Part shown: piece by piece, positions 19,800-31,195 of the stretch
How the letters are laid out: each line of letters opens with the position of its first letter
How positions within the stretch are numbered: the stretch's first letter is position 1
Position numbers and translations under genes: made by a program
Notes under the pieces: generated by a model
Database searches by the model: none
Seen by the model: only the letters and a program-made list of their open reading frames with translations
Told to the model about the DNA's origin: nothing
Assembly: GCF_038502225.1 (NCBI RefSeq)
Contig: NC_091325.1
Coordinates: 28,238,380-28,302,379 of the forward strand
Reading direction: 5' to 3'
Source of the DNA: Cherax quadricarinatus
Taxonomy: Eukaryota; Arthropoda; Malacostraca; Decapoda; Parastacidae
Length of the DNA stretch: 64,000 nucleotides

Positions 19800-22747
19800 A
19801 CAATCCAAACCAACCATCACACACCGATCCCTCTGTTTCCACCTCCCGCACCACAGTTACAGTATTAGAACAGAAGTTGAAGGTTTGGTACACAAATGCA
19901 GATGGATTAACGAATAAACATGAGGAATGGCAAGAAAGAATCAATGAGAAGTCCCCAGACATCATAGCAGTTACAGAAACAAAACTCATGGAGACAATAA
20001 CAGATGCAATCTTCCCACCAGGATACCAGATCATGAGGAAAGATAGAAGGGGCAGGGGGGGAGGTGGGGTTGCTCTGCTCGTAAAAAACAGATGGAAATT
20101 CGAGAAAATGGAAGGAATAGATGAGACGGGAGAAAGAGACTATATAGCAGGTACACTTCAGTCTGGGGAACACAAAGTGGTCATTGCAGTGATGTATAAT
20201 CCACCACAGAACTGCAGGAGGCCAAGAGAGGAATATGAAGAGAGCAACAGAGCAATGGTGGACACACTTGCTGAGGTGGCAAGAAGAGCTCACTCCAGCA
20301 GAGCAAAGTTGCTGGTTATGGGGGATTTCAACCACAGGGAGATTGACTGGGAAAACCTGGAGCCACATGGGGGTCCTGAAACATGGAGAGCCAGGATATT
20401 GGACGTGGTGCTGGAAAACCTCATGCACCAACATGTTAAGGACACTACCAGAGTGAGAGGGGAGGATGAACCAGCAAGATTGGACCTTGTGTTCACCCTG
20501 GGCAGCTCAGACATTGAGGACATCAAGTATGAGAGTCCCCTAGGAGCTAGCGACCACGTGGTTCTGTGCTTTGAATACATAGTAGAGCTGCAAGTGGAGA
20601 GAATAACAGGAGTAGAATGGGAAAAGCCTGACTATAAAAGAGGGGACTACATAGGGTTGAAGAACTTCCTGCGGGAGGTCCAGTGGGACAGAGAACTGGC
20701 AGGAAAGCCAGTAAATGAAATAATGGAATATGTAACAACAAAATGCAAGGAGGCAGTGGAAAGGTTCATTCCCAAGGGCAACAGTAACAACGGGAAGACC
20801 AGAACGAGCCCCTGGTTTACCCGACGGTGTAAGGAGGCAAAAACAAAGTGCAATAGAGAATGGAAAAAGTACAGAAGGCAGAGAACACACGAAAATAGGG
20901 AGATCAGTCGCAGAGCCAGGAATGAGTACGCACAGGTAAGGAGGGAGGTCCAGCGACAGTATGAAAATGACATAGCATCGAGAATCAAGACTGACCCGAA
21001 ACTGTTGTATAGCCACATCAGGAGGAAGACAACAGTCAAAGACCAGGTGATCAGATTAAGGACAGAAGGTGGAGAACTCACAAGAAATGATCAGGAGGTA
21101 TGTGAGGAGCTGAACAGGAGATTTAAGGAAGTTTTTACAGTAGAGACAGGAAGGGCTGTGGGAAGACAGCAAAGAAGGGAACATCAAGAGGGAATATACC
21201 AACAAGTGTTGGATGACATACGAACAACTGAGGAGGAGGTGAAGAAGCTCTTAAGTGACCTTGACACCTCAAAGGCGATGGGACCGGACAACATCTCCCC
21301 ATGGGTCCTTAGAGAAGGAGCAGAGATGCTGTGTGTGCCTCTAACCACAATCTTCAACACATCCCTTGAAACTGGGCAACTACCTGAGAAATGGAAGACA
21401 GCTAATGTAGTCCCCATATTTAAGAAAGGAAACAGAAACGAGGCACTAAACTACAGACCTGTGTCTCTGACATGTATTGTGTGCAAAGTCATGGAGAAGA
21501 TTATCAGGAGGAGAGTGGTCGAACACCTGGAAAGGAACAAGATTATAAATGAAAACCAGCATGGGTTCATGGAAGGCAAATCTTGTATCACAAACCTCCT
21601 GGAGTTTTATGACAAGGTAACAGAAGTAAGACACGAGAGAGAGGGTTGGGTAGATTGCGTTTTCCTAGACTGCAGGAAGGCCTTTGACACAGTTCCCCAC
21701 AAGAGATTAGTGCAGAAGCTGGAGGATCAGGCACACGTAAAAGGAAGGGCACTGCAATGGATAAGGGAATACCTGACAGGGAGGCAGCAACGAGTCATGG
21801 TACGTGAAGAGGTATCACAGTGGGCGCCTGTTACGAGCGGGGTCCCACAGGGGTCAGTTCTAGGACCAGTGCTATTTTTGATATATGTGAACGACATGAT
21901 GGAAGGAATAGACTCTGAAGTGTCCCTGTTCGCAGATGACGTGAAGTTGATGAGAAGAATTAAATCGGACGAGGATGAGGCAGGACTGCAAAGAGACCTG
22001 GAGAGGCTGGACATGTGGTCCAGCAACTGGCTTCTCGAATTCAATCCAGCCAAATGCAAAGTCATGAAGATTGGGGAGGGGCAAAGAAGACCGCAGACAG
22101 AGTATAGGCTAGGTGGACAAAGACTACAGACCTCACTCAGGGAGAAAGACCTTGGGGTGACCATAACACCGAGCACATCACCGGAGGCACACATCAACCA
22201 AATAACCGCTGCAGCATACGTACGCCTGGCAAACCTGAGAATAGCGTTCCGATACCTTAATAAGGAATCGTTCAAGACACTGTACACTGTGTATGTTAGG
22301 CCCATACTGGAATATGCAGCACCAGTCTGGAACCCACACCTGGTCAAGCACGTCAAGAAGTTAGAGAAAGTACAAAGGTTTGCAACAAGGCTAGTCCCAG
22401 AGCTCAAGGGAATGTCGTACGAGGAAAGGTTAAGGGAAATCGGACTGACGACACTGGAGGACAGAAGGGTCAGGGGAGACATGATAACGACATACAAGAT
22501 ACTGCGGGGAATAGACAAGGTGGACAGAGATAGGATGTTCCAGAGAGGGGACACAGGGACAAGGGGTCACAACTGGAAGCTGAAGACTCAGACGAGTCAC
22601 AGGGACGTTAGGAAGTATTTCTTCAGTCATAGAGTTGTCAGCAAGTGGAATAGCCTAGCAAGTGAAGTAGTGGAGGCAGGAACCATACATAGTTTTAAGA
22701 AGAGGTATGACAAAGCTCAGGAAGCAGAGAGAGAGAGGATCCAGTAG
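19496..22747 (+). CDS. LINE beta ORF2, copy C: endonuclease plus RT, uninterrupted
   Basis: The open frame is 1083 codons long, but the first 120 or so overlap ORF1 in another frame. Recognisable endonuclease starts near 19870 with KVWYTNADGL. Next come VTETKLME, MGDFNHREIDW, LDLVFTL and ASDHVV, all the expected catalytic positions. A basic linker follows, then the RT with LDCRKAFDTVPH, VPQGSVLGPVLF and FADDVKLM, and a C-terminal domain with ILEYAAPVWNPH. No RNase H is seen. The protein would nick DNA and reverse transcribe the element RNA. No Met lies between the ORF1 stop and the endonuclease, so the true start is unresolved. Confidence 0.88.
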   Translation: MVHKEKEWASQSNFQGRINPNHDPAGESTAERQAGVPECVPRPRQNTGRKEDNERESSKTKGEMGGNEKGEQNNPGSNGRTSAPPRNTCRRTPATTPPRQLNNPNQPSHTDPSVSTSRTTVTVLEQKLKVWYTNADGLTNKHEEWQERINEKSPDIIAVTETKLMETITDAIFPPGYQIMRKDRRGRGGGGVALLVKNRWKFEKMEGIDETGERDYIAGTLQSGEHKVVIAVMYNPPQNCRRPREEYEESNRAMVDTLAEVARRAHSSRAKLLVMGDFNHREIDWENLEPHGGPETWRARILDVVLENLMHQHVKDTTRVRGEDEPARLDLVFTLGSSDIEDIKYESPLGASDHVVLCFEYIVELQVERITGVEWEKPDYKRGDYIGLKNFLREVQWDRELAGKPVNEIMEYVTTKCKEAVERFIPKGNSNNGKTRTSPWFTRRCKEAKTKCNREWKKYRRQRTHENREISRRARNEYAQVRREVQRQYENDIASRIKTDPKLLYSHIRRKTTVKDQVIRLRTEGGELTRNDQEVCEELNRRFKEVFTVETGRAVGRQQRREHQEGIYQQVLDDIRTTEEEVKKLLSDLDTSKAMGPDNISPWVLREGAEMLCVPLTTIFNTSLETGQLPEKWKTANVVPIFKKGNRNEALNYRPVSLTCIVCKVMEKIIRRRVVEHLERNKIINENQHGFMEGKSCITNLLEFYDKVTEVRHEREGWVDCVFLDCRKAFDTVPHKRLVQKLEDQAHVKGRALQWIREYLTGRQQRVMVREEVSQWAPVTSGVPQGSVLGPVLFLIYVNDMMEGIDSEVSLFADDVKLMRRIKSDEDEAGLQRDLERLDMWSSNWLLEFNPAKCKVMKIGEGQRRPQTEYRLGGQRLQTSLREKDLGVTITPSTSPEAHINQITAAAYVRLANLRIAFRYLNKESFKTLYTVYVRPILEYAAPVWNPHLVKHVKKLEKVQRFATRLVPELKGMSYEERLREIGLTTLEDRRVRGDMITTYKILRGIDKVDRDRMFQRGDTGTRGHNWKLKTQTSHRDVRKYFFSHRVVSKWNSLASEVVEAGTIHSFKKRYDKAQEAERERIQ

Positions 22748-22825
22748 CGATCAGTGAAGAGGCGGGGCCAGGAGCTGAGTCTCGACCCCTGCAACCACAA
22801 TTAGGTGAGTACAATTAGGTGAGTA

Positions 22826-22838
22826 CACACACACACAT

Positions 22839-22923
<85 letters not shown>

Positions 22924-22925
22924 CA

Positions 22926-22983
<58 letters not shown>

Positions 22984-23188
22984 ACCACACATACACACCC
23001 CACACACACACACACACCACACACACACACCACACACACACACCACACACACACACCACACACACACACACCACACACACACACACCACACATACCCCCC
23101 ACACACACACACAGCACACACACACACCACACACACACACACCACACACACGCACACACACACGCACATACACACGCACACACACACC
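22826..23188. repeat. Compound (CA)n-(TA)n-(CA)n tract between copies C and D
   Basis: CA repeats, then about 60 bases of TA repeats (22846-22908), then a long CA-rich run with CCACACAC interruptions. It connects the 3' end of copy C to the 5' UTR of copy D. The TA part could extrude as a cruciform. Confidence 0.95.
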
Positions 23189-23509
23189 CCCACACACCCT
23201 CCACCACTTGACACAAACACGTACCCCCCCTCCCCTAACCACCTCTCCCCCTTCCCTAACCACCTCATCTTAGCCACCAACCCCTCCCCCAAACCACCTA
23301 ACCCCTCCCCAAACCGTCTAACCCCCCCCAACTACCTCCCTCCCGCCAATAATCCTCCTCCCCCTCCCCCATAACCATCCATCTCCTCTCTCCCCCAAAC
23401 CATCTAACCCCCTCCCCCAACTATCTCTACCCCTCCAATAACCATCCTCCCCTCCCCCACAACCATCCATCCCCTCTCCTAACCATCTATTCCCCTCCCC
23501 CTAACCAGG

Positions 23510-24538
23510 ATGAGGACAAGGGGCTCCAAGGACGAATCTGGGAGGGAGGAATGGGAGGAAGAGCTCAAAAAAAGGGAGGAAGACTGGGGAAGGAGACTAG
23601 ATGAGCTGGAAAGGAAGATGGAAGAGAGGTTAGCAGCAGAATGCAGAAGGTGGAAGCAACAGGCCACAGTAGCAGAAATCAAGATAGAGAGATTAGAAGA
23701 GGAGCTGAGACATCTGAAACAGCACAGAGACAAAGATATTACAGAAGTAGCATCGGCAATGGCTACATCAAACACAGACAACAGGTCTGAAGGAAGCAAG
23801 GAAACTAAACTGTATGCAGAGGTCCTGTCAAACCCACATGGGGCCAAAACAAAGACAGGGAGCACACTAGGACAGAATGAGAGGTTGGAAGACATTGAAG
23901 GAACTAGGACATGTGCAAGGACCTTACCAGATACCTGTGGGGGCCAGGAGCAGGTGAGCAGGAAGGATAAACCAAGAAGCATAGGGGCCATAACTAGGGA
24001 AGGGACTGAAGGAAGGAACACTCCACGGGAAGGAACTAAAACACATCAGAGGATGCAATGGGAGTCACAGTGGGAGGTGGAAAGGGAAAGATCCGTGTTT
24101 GTCTATGGGCTAGACGAAGCTAAAGGGGAAACTTATGATGAAAGAAAGCAGGAGGAGAAAAAAGCGATTGAAGATATCATGAAGGTGATAGGCGAGAGGG
24201 ACATGACCCAGGTGGCAAATTTTCGGAGAATTGGGTGGTTCACAAAGAAAAGGAATCGGCCTCTCAAAGTAATTTTCAAGGCAGAATCAACCGGAACCAT
24301 GATCCTGCAGGAGAAAGCACGCATGAGAGGCAAGCAGGAGTTCCGGAGTGTGTACCTCGATCGAGACAGAACACAGGACGAAAGGAAGACAATGAAAGAG
24401 AGAGTTCAAAAACGAAAGGAGAAATGGGAGGAAATGAAAAAGGAGAGCAGAATAATCCAGGATCAAATGGAAGGACAAGCGCACCCCCCAGAAACACCTG
24501 CAGAAGGACTCCAGCCACGACACCCCCAAGGCAACTGA
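23510..24538 (+). CDS. LINE beta ORF1, copy D: coiled coil plus RRM-like domain
   Basis: This intact 342-residue protein resembles L1 ORF1p in plan. Residues 1-75 form a highly charged coiled coil (KKREEDWGRRLDELERKM). A variable linker follows. Residues about 185-290 form an RRM-like and C-terminal domain with RSVFVYGLDEAKG, VANFRRIGWF, RPLKVIFKAES and YLDRDRTQDERKT. It ends in a basic tail. Proteins of this type trimerise and coat element RNA, which is family knowledge. The start is the first Met after the C/T-rich 5' UTR, and it is shared with copy C. Confidence 0.88.
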   Translation: MRTRGSKDESGREEWEEELKKREEDWGRRLDELERKMEERLAAECRRWKQQATVAEIKIERLEEELRHLKQHRDKDITEVASAMATSNTDNRSEGSKETKLYAEVLSNPHGAKTKTGSTLGQNERLEDIEGTRTCARTLPDTCGGQEQVSRKDKPRSIGAITREGTEGRNTPREGTKTHQRMQWESQWEVERERSVFVYGLDEAKGETYDERKQEEKKAIEDIMKVIGERDMTQVANFRRIGWFTKKRNRPLKVIFKAESTGTMILQEKARMRGKQEFRSVYLDRDRTQDERKTMKERVQKRKEKWEEMKKESRIIQDQMEGQAHPPETPAEGLQPRHPQGN

Positions 24539-24600
24539 ACAATCCAAACCAACCATCACACACCGATCCCTCTGTTTCCACCCCCCGCACCACAGTTACA

Positions 24601-27476
24601 GTATTAGAACAGAAGTTGAAGGTTTGGTACACAAATGCAGATGGATTAACGAATAAACATGAGGAATGGCAAGAAAGAATCAATGAGAAGTCCCCAGACA
24701 TCATAGCAGTTACAGAAACAAAACTCATGGAGACAATAACAGATGCAATCTTCCCACCAGGATACCAGATCATGAGGGAAGATAGAAGGGGCAGGGGGGG
24801 AGGTGGGGTTGCTCTGCTCGTAAAAAACAGATGGAAATTCGAGAAAATGGAAGGAATAGATGAGACGGGAGAAAGAGACTACATAGCAGGTACACTTCAG
24901 TCTGGGGAACACAAAGTGGTCATTGCAGTGATGTATAATCCACCACAGAACTGCAGGAGGCCAAGAGAGGAATATGAAGAGAGCAACAGAGCAATGGTGG
25001 ACACACTTGCTGAGGTGGCAAGAAGAGCTCACTCCAGCAGAGCAAAGTTGCTGGTTATGGAGGATTTCAACCACAGGGAGATTGACTGGGAAAACCTGGA
25101 GCCACATGGGGGTCCCGAAACATGGAGAGCCAGGATGTTGGACGTGGTGCTGGAAAACCTCATGCACCAACATGTTAGGGACACTACCAGAGTGAGAGGG
25201 GAGGATGAACCAGCAAGATTGGACCTTGTGTTCACCCTGGCAGCTCAGATATTGAGGACATCAAGTATGAGATTCCCCTAGGAGCTAGCGACCACGTGGT
25301 TCTCTGCTTTGAATACATAGTAGAGCTGCAAGTGGAGAGAATAACAGGAGTTGAATGGGAAAAGCCTGACTATAAAAGAGGGGACTACATAGGGTTGAAG
25401 AACTTCCTGCGGGAGGTCCAGTGGGACAGAGAACTGGCAGGAAAGCCAGTAAATGAAATGATGGAATATGTAACAACAAAATGCAAGGAGGCAGTGGAAA
25501 GGTTTATTCCCAAGGGCAACAGTAACAACGGGAAGACCAGAACGAGCCCCTGGTTTACCCGACGGTGTAAGGAGGCAAAAACAAAATGCAATAGAGAATG
25601 GAAAAAGTACAGAAGGCAGAGAACACACGAAAATAGGGAGATCAGTCGCAGAGCCAGGAATGAGTACGCACAGGTAAGGAGGGAGGCCCAGCGACAGTAT
25701 GAAAATGACATAGCATCGAGAATCAAGACTGACCCAAAACTGTTGTATAGCCACATCAGGAGGAAGACAACAGTCAAAGACCAGGTGATCAGATTAAGGA
25801 CAGAAGGTGGAGAACTCACAAGAAATGATCAGGAGGTATGTGAGGAGCTGAACAGGAGATTTAAGGAAGTTTTTACAGTAGAGACAGGAAGGGCTGTGGG
25901 AAGACAGCACAGAAAGGAACATCAAGAGGGAATATACCAACAAGTGTTGGATGACATACGAACAACTGAGGAGGAGGTGAAGAAGCTCTTAAGTGACCTT
26001 GACACCTCAAAGGCGATGGGACCAGACAACATCTCCCCATGGGTCCTTAGAGAAGGAGCAGAGATGCTGTGCGTGCCTCTAACCACAATCTTCAACACAT
26101 CCCTTGAAACTGGGCAACTACCTGAGAAATGGAAGACAGCTAATGTAGTCCCCATATTTAAGAAAGGAAACAGAAACGAGGCACTAAACTACAGACCTGT
26201 GTCTCTGACATGTATTGTGTGCAAAGTCATGGAGAAGATTATCAGGAGGAGAGTGGTCGAACACCTGGAAAGGAACAAGATTATAAATGAAAACCAGCAT
26301 GGGTTCATGGAAGGCAAATCTTGTATCACAAACCTCCTGGAGTTTTATGACAAGGTAACAGAAGTAAGACACGAAAGAGAGGGGTGGATAGATTGCGTTT
26401 TCCTAGACTGCAGGAAGGCCTTTGACACAGTTCCCCACAAGAGATTAGTGCAGAAGCTGGAGGATCAGGCGCACGTAAAAGGGAGGGCACTGCAATGGAT
26501 AAGGGAATACCTGACAGGGAGGCAGCAACGAGTCATGGTACGTGAAGAGGTATCACAGTGGGCGTCTGTTACGAGCGGGGTCCCACAGGGGTCAGTTCTA
26601 GGACCAGTGCTATTTTTGATGTATGTGAACGACATGATGGAAGGAATAGACTCTGAAGAGTCCCTGTTCGCAGATGAAGTGAAGTTGATGAGAAGAAGTA
26701 AATCGGACGAGGATGAGGCAGGACTGCAAAGAGACCTGGACAGGCTGGACATGTGGTCCAGCAACTGGCTTCTTGAATTCAATCCAGCCAAATGCAAAGT
26801 CATGAAGATTGGGGAGGGGCAAAGAAGACCGCAGACAGAGTATAGGCTAGGTGGACAAAGACTACAGACCTCACTCAGGGAGAAAGACTTTGGGGTGACC
26901 ATAACACCGAGCACATCACCGGAGGCACACATCAACCAAATAACCGCTGCAGCATAGGGGCGCCTGGCAAACCTGAGTATAGCGTTCCGATACCTTAATA
27001 AGGAATCGTTCAAGACACTGTACACTGTGTATGTTAGGCCCATACTGGAGTATGCAGCACCAGTCTGGAACCCACACCTGGTCAAGCACGTCAAGAAAGT
27101 ACAAAGGTTTGCAACAAGGCTAGTCCCAGAGCTCAAGGGAATGTCGTACGAGGAAAGGTTAAGGGAAATCGGACTGACGACACTGGAGGACAGAAGGGTC
27201 AGGGGAGACATGATAACGACATACAAGATACTGCGGGGAATAGACAAGGTGGACAGAGATAGGATGTTCCAGAGAGGGGACACAGGGACAAGGGGTCACA
27301 ACTGGAAGCTGAAGACTCAGACGAGTCACAGGGACGTTAGGAAGTATTTCTTCAGTCATAGAGTTGTCAGCAAGTGGAATAGCCTAGCAAGTGAAGTAGT
27401 GGAGGCAGGAACCATACATAGTTTTAAGAAGAGGTATGACAAAGCTCAGGAAGCAGAGAGAGAGAGGATCCAGTAG
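24601..27476 (+). pseudogene. LINE beta ORF2, copy D (frameshift, stop, altered active sites)
   Basis: Open frames are 24235-25281, 25296-26957 and 27027-27476. A single base is lost near 25240 relative to copy C. TAG at about 26955 replaces a Tyr codon, and nine bases are missing near 27095. The endonuclease GDFN motif reads EDFN (about 25060). The RT box reads FADE in place of FADD (26673-26678). The changes make this copy inactive in both enzymatic domains. Confidence 0.9.
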
Positions 27477-27572
27477 CGATCAGTGAAGAGGCGGGGCCAG
27501 GAGCTGAGTCTCGACCCCTGCAACCACAATTAGGTGAGTACAATTAGGTGAGTACATACATGATAAAGATTG

Positions 27573-27665
27573 TGATGCAGGGAGAGTGACCCAGTAGTGG
27601 CCAGTGAAGAAGCAGGGCCATGAGCTATGAATCGACCCTTGAAACCACAACTGGGTGAGTACAAG
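27573..27665 (+). pseudogene. Diverged LINE beta 3' end
   Basis: The segment resembles the last 90 bases of beta copies: gcagggagagtgaccca, then agcagggccatgagct and a single actgggtgagtaca unit. It is an older insertion that lies directly after copy D. Confidence 0.75.
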
Positions 27666-28693
27666 GCAGGAGAAAGAGCATCGTATGCTGCTCTTCAGCT
27701 TAGTGAGTTTTTTTTGACCCTCCAAGGTCATTACATGGATCATTGCGAGGATCATGAGCAATGATTAACAAGCTGTCCTAAATCAGAAAAAGGAGGTGAG
27801 GACTACAATTTGTATAAAACAATCTGAAAGTGGATTCAGTGCCAGGAGAGTGAGGTGGGCCTAGTGTTGAGTGTAGGTGGTGTTGTCAAAAGCCAGTAAC
27901 TCAGATTCAAACAGAACGAGTGTGATCAAGCCAGTGAGATAGAGTTTAATAAGGACAGGTGAGATAGTGAATAATAAAGTACTCAGTGAATAATAAAACA
28001 GAGTGAGGGGAAAGAAACAAAAAAATCGAGGGGAATATAACCAGTTTTTTCAAGAAACCCGGTGTTTTCCTGTTTCTGAAACAAGTGTAGAAAGTAAGGA
28101 CTTAAAATGTTCACCTGCAAATGGGTAATGTGAATAGAATAATCGAAGAGAAAAATCTGAGGGAGACCCAGGACCGGGAGCAGTGAGAATCATAGTCGAG
28201 CCGCAACATCCAGGATCCAGACAACAACTTTGACAGGCATAATGCACAAATCACCTATGTTGTGGTAGCATGTGGCATGTTGAGTGATCAGGTTCGGCCC
28301 GGAATTGCTGGTAACTCAGGAGGTACAAACCCTGATCCGGAATGATTATCATATTTACAGCACTTAACATTTAGTAAGAAAGATAAACATGGTAGGATAT
28401 GTTTGGGTCACACACACTAGTGCATGCGGGAGTACGGCACGCCAAGTACGGTTATAGAAATGAAGAGTAATTTTAAGCACACAAAAACAGTGTGTACATA
28501 GCGCACAGTGTGAATGAAGTGATTTGGTACATATGTAGGGTACATAAGTGGGTACGTACGAAGGGACCCACAGACACACACACATGCACACAGGCACACA
28601 CACATGGGTACGTACCGAGGGACTCATAAACACAAACATGCCCACAGGCACACACATGCATGTATGCACTAACCCACACACAGCCTCTGACCA
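27666..28693. other. Spacer without recognisable gene
   Basis: No convincing open frame or RNA is seen. Short CA-rich bits with repeated cacacatgggtacgta motifs occur near 28546-28620. It could be the 5' UTR of a decayed element. Confidence 0.55.
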
Positions 28694-29409
28694 TTAGGAC
28701 CTGCTCCACCTCCCTCCTCCTCTTCCTCCTTGTCCACCCTCTCCCTCCTCTTTCTCCTTCTCTGCCCCCTCCCTCCCTCCTCTTTCTCCTCTTACTCAGC
28801 CTCCTCTCCCTCTTCCTTCTCTCTCTCCTCCTTTGCCTCAACCTCCTCTCCCTCCTATGCTTCCTCCTCCTCTTCCTCCACCCCCTCCCTCTTCCTCTTC
28901 CTCCTCATCCACCCTGTCCCCTCTTCCTCCTCTTCCTATTCCTCCTCCTCTTCCTCAATACCCTCTTCATCTCCTACTCTTCATCCTCCTCCCTCTCTCT
29001 CCCCTCCCTTGCCCTTCCTTCTCCTCCTTTCCCACTCTCGTTCCATTCTCTCCCTCTCCCTTCCAACATTCCCCACTCTCTAGTTTTTCCCTCCTCCCTT
29101 TCTCACCTTTCTCTTCTTCCCCCCTCTACCCCCTCTCTCACTCTCTCTCCGCCTCTACATCACTCTGTCCCCCTCCCTTCCCCCCCCCCTTACAACTCCC
29201 CCACCCTCCCACACACCTACTCACTGTGAATAGACAGAATTACCAAGCAATCACTCTCTCTTTCTCCTCTCCAATTTTCTCCTTCCCTTCCTCTCTCCAT
29301 TCCCCTCTCTTTTCCTACATCTCTCCCTCCCTCCCTTCCTCTAGACCCCTTCCCACCCCCTCCATCACTCTCCCTATCCCCCTCCATCTCTCTGCTCCTT
29401 ACAACTCTC

Positions 29410-29410
<1 letters not shown>
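28694..29410. repeat. Long polypyrimidine tract (CTCCTCTTCC-rich)
   Basis: About 700 bases are almost purely C and T on the plus strand, made of CCTCCTCTTC-type units. The long open frames here are composition effects. A short mixed segment near 29215-29255 interrupts it. Such mirror-like tracts can form triplex DNA. Confidence 0.9.

Positions 29411-29497
<87 letters not shown>
29411..29497. repeat. (CA)n tract, 5' junction of LINE beta copy E
   Basis: A pure CA run of about 86 bases is joined directly to the RT region of copy E. Confidence 0.97.
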
Positions 29498-29499
<2 letters not shown>

Positions 29500-30870
29500 A
29501 AGCATTAAACTACAGACCTGTATCACTAACGTGTATAGTATGCAAAGTCATGGAGAAGATCATCAGGAGGAGAGTGGTGAAGCACCTGGAAAGAAACAAG
29601 TGTATAATTGACAACCAGCACGGTTTCACGGAAGGAAAATCCTGTGCCACAAACCTACTGGAGTTTTATGACAAGGTGGCAGAAGTAAGACAAGAGAGAG
29701 AGGGGTGGATCGACTGCATTTTTTTGGACTGCAAGAAGGCCTTCGACACAAGAGGTTACTGCAAAAGCTAGAGGATCAGGCACACATAACAGGAAAGGCA
29801 CTACAATGGATCAGAGAATACCTGACAGGGAGGCAACAACGAGTCATGGTACGTGATGAGGTGTCAGAGTGGGCGCCTGTGACAAGCGGGGTTCCACAGG
29901 GGTCAGTCCTAGGACCTGTGCTGTTTTTGGTATATGTGAATGACATAATGGAAGGGATAGACTCAAAAGTGTCCTTGTTTGCAGATGATGTGAAGTTAAT
30001 GAGACGAATCAAATCGGTCGAGGATCAGACAGGACTACAAAGAGACATGGACAGGTTACAAGCCTGGTCCAGCAATTGGCTCCTTGAGTTTAACCCTGCC
30101 AAATGCAAAGTCATGAAGATTGGGGAAGGGCAAAGACCGCAGACACAATATAGTCTAGATGGCCAAAGACTGCAAACCTCACTCAAGGAAAAAGATCTGG
30201 GGGTGAGTATAACACCGAGCATATCTCCTGAGGCGCACATCAATCAGATAACTGATGCAGCATACGGGCGTCTGGCAAACCTACGGATAGCGTTCCGATA
30301 CCTCAGTAAGGAATCGTTCAAGACTCTGTATACCATTTACGTCAGGCCCATACTGGAGTATGCAGCACTAGTTGGGAACCCACACCTGGTGAAGCAAGTC
30401 AAGAAATTAGAGAAAGTACAAAGGTTTGCAACAAGACTAGTCCCAGAGCTAAGGGGATTGTCCTACAAAAAAAGGTTGAGGGAAATCGGCCTGACGACAC
30501 TAGAGGACAGGAGGGTCAGGGGAGACATGATAACGACATATAAAATGCTGCATGGAATAGACAAGGTGGACAAAAACGGGATGTTCCAGAGATGGGACAC
30601 AGACACAAGTGGTCACAATTGGAAGTTGAAGACTCAGATGAATCAAAGGCATGTTAGGAAGTATTTCTTCAGTCATAGAGTAGTCAGGCAGTGGAATAGC
30701 CTAGAAAGTGATGTAGTGGAGGCGGAAACCATACATAGTTTTAAGGCGAGGTTTGATAAAGCTCATGGGGCAGGGAGAGAGAGGACCTAGTAGCAATCAG
30801 TGAAGAGGCGGGGCCAGGAGCTATGGCTCGACCCCTGCAACCACAAATAGGTGAGTAGAAAATAGGTGAG
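29498..30870 (+). pseudogene. LINE beta copy E: RT and C terminus, 5'-truncated
   Basis: The copy starts in the RT at EALNYRPVSLTC. A deletion of about 10 bases near 29750, after KKAFDT, shifts the frame from 28833-29771 to 29705-30790. The latter has VPQGSVLGPVLF and FADDVKLM, with an intact C terminus. The 3' end has caaataggtgagta and a second, altered unit, then a short CA run. It is younger than copy F but inactive. Confidence 0.9.
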
Positions 30871-30897
30871 TGCACACACACACACACAACTACAACC

Positions 30898-31190
30898 CCT
30901 GGTGGCCTGGTGGCTAAAGCTCCCGTTTCACACACGGAGGGCCCGGGTTCAATTCCCAGTGGGTGGAAACATTTCAACATGTTTCCTTACACATATTGTC
31001 CTGTTCAACTAGCAGCAAATAGGTACCTGGGTGTTAGTCGACTGGTGTGGGTCGCATCCTGGGGGACAAGATTGAGGACCCCAATGGAAATAAGTTAGTC
31101 CTCGATGACGCAATGACTTTCTTGGGTTATCCTGGGTGGCTAACCCTCCGGGGTTAAAAATCCGAACGAAATCTTATCTTATCTAATCTA
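30898..31190 (+). mobile_element. tRNA-derived SINE, copy 2
   Basis: This has the same structure as the SINE at 13261: tRNA-like head with ggttcaattcc as B box, the same body, and a cttatcttatct tail. It sits between the short CA run after copy E and the start of copy F. About 90 percent of the body matches copy 1 by eye. Confidence 0.85.
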
Positions 31191-31195
31191 AACAA

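Larger units (their letters stand above)
18467..22825 (+). mobile_element. LINE family beta, copy C (near full length, ORF2 open)
   Basis: Copy C has a C/T-rich 5' UTR of about 300 bases (18467-18772) built of ccaaaccacctaacccctcc-like units, then a broken ORF1, an open ORF2 and a 3' end with two caattaggtgagta units. It begins at a CA tract and runs into a CA/TA tract. Copy D matches it closely along the whole length, including the 5' UTR, so 18467 is near the true start. Confidence 0.9.
23189..27556 (+). mobile_element. LINE family beta, copy D (ORF1 intact, ORF2 broken)
   Basis: Copy D is a near-identical relative of copy C in the same orientation. It has the same C/T-rich 5' UTR and the same caattaggtgagta double 3' unit. 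ORF1 is intact, while ORF2 has a frameshift, a stop and altered catalytic motifs. Confidence 0.9.

Noticed and set aside
22819..23331. Cys/Val-rich and Thr/His-rich open frames
   Set aside because: They are translations of (CA)n and (TA)n repeats. The same applies near 12410-12680, 17555-17806, 18224-18538 and 29217-29492.
28660..29229. Ser/Pro/Leu-rich open frames of up to 189 codons
   Set aside because: Composition effect of a polypyrimidine tract with few possible stop codons.
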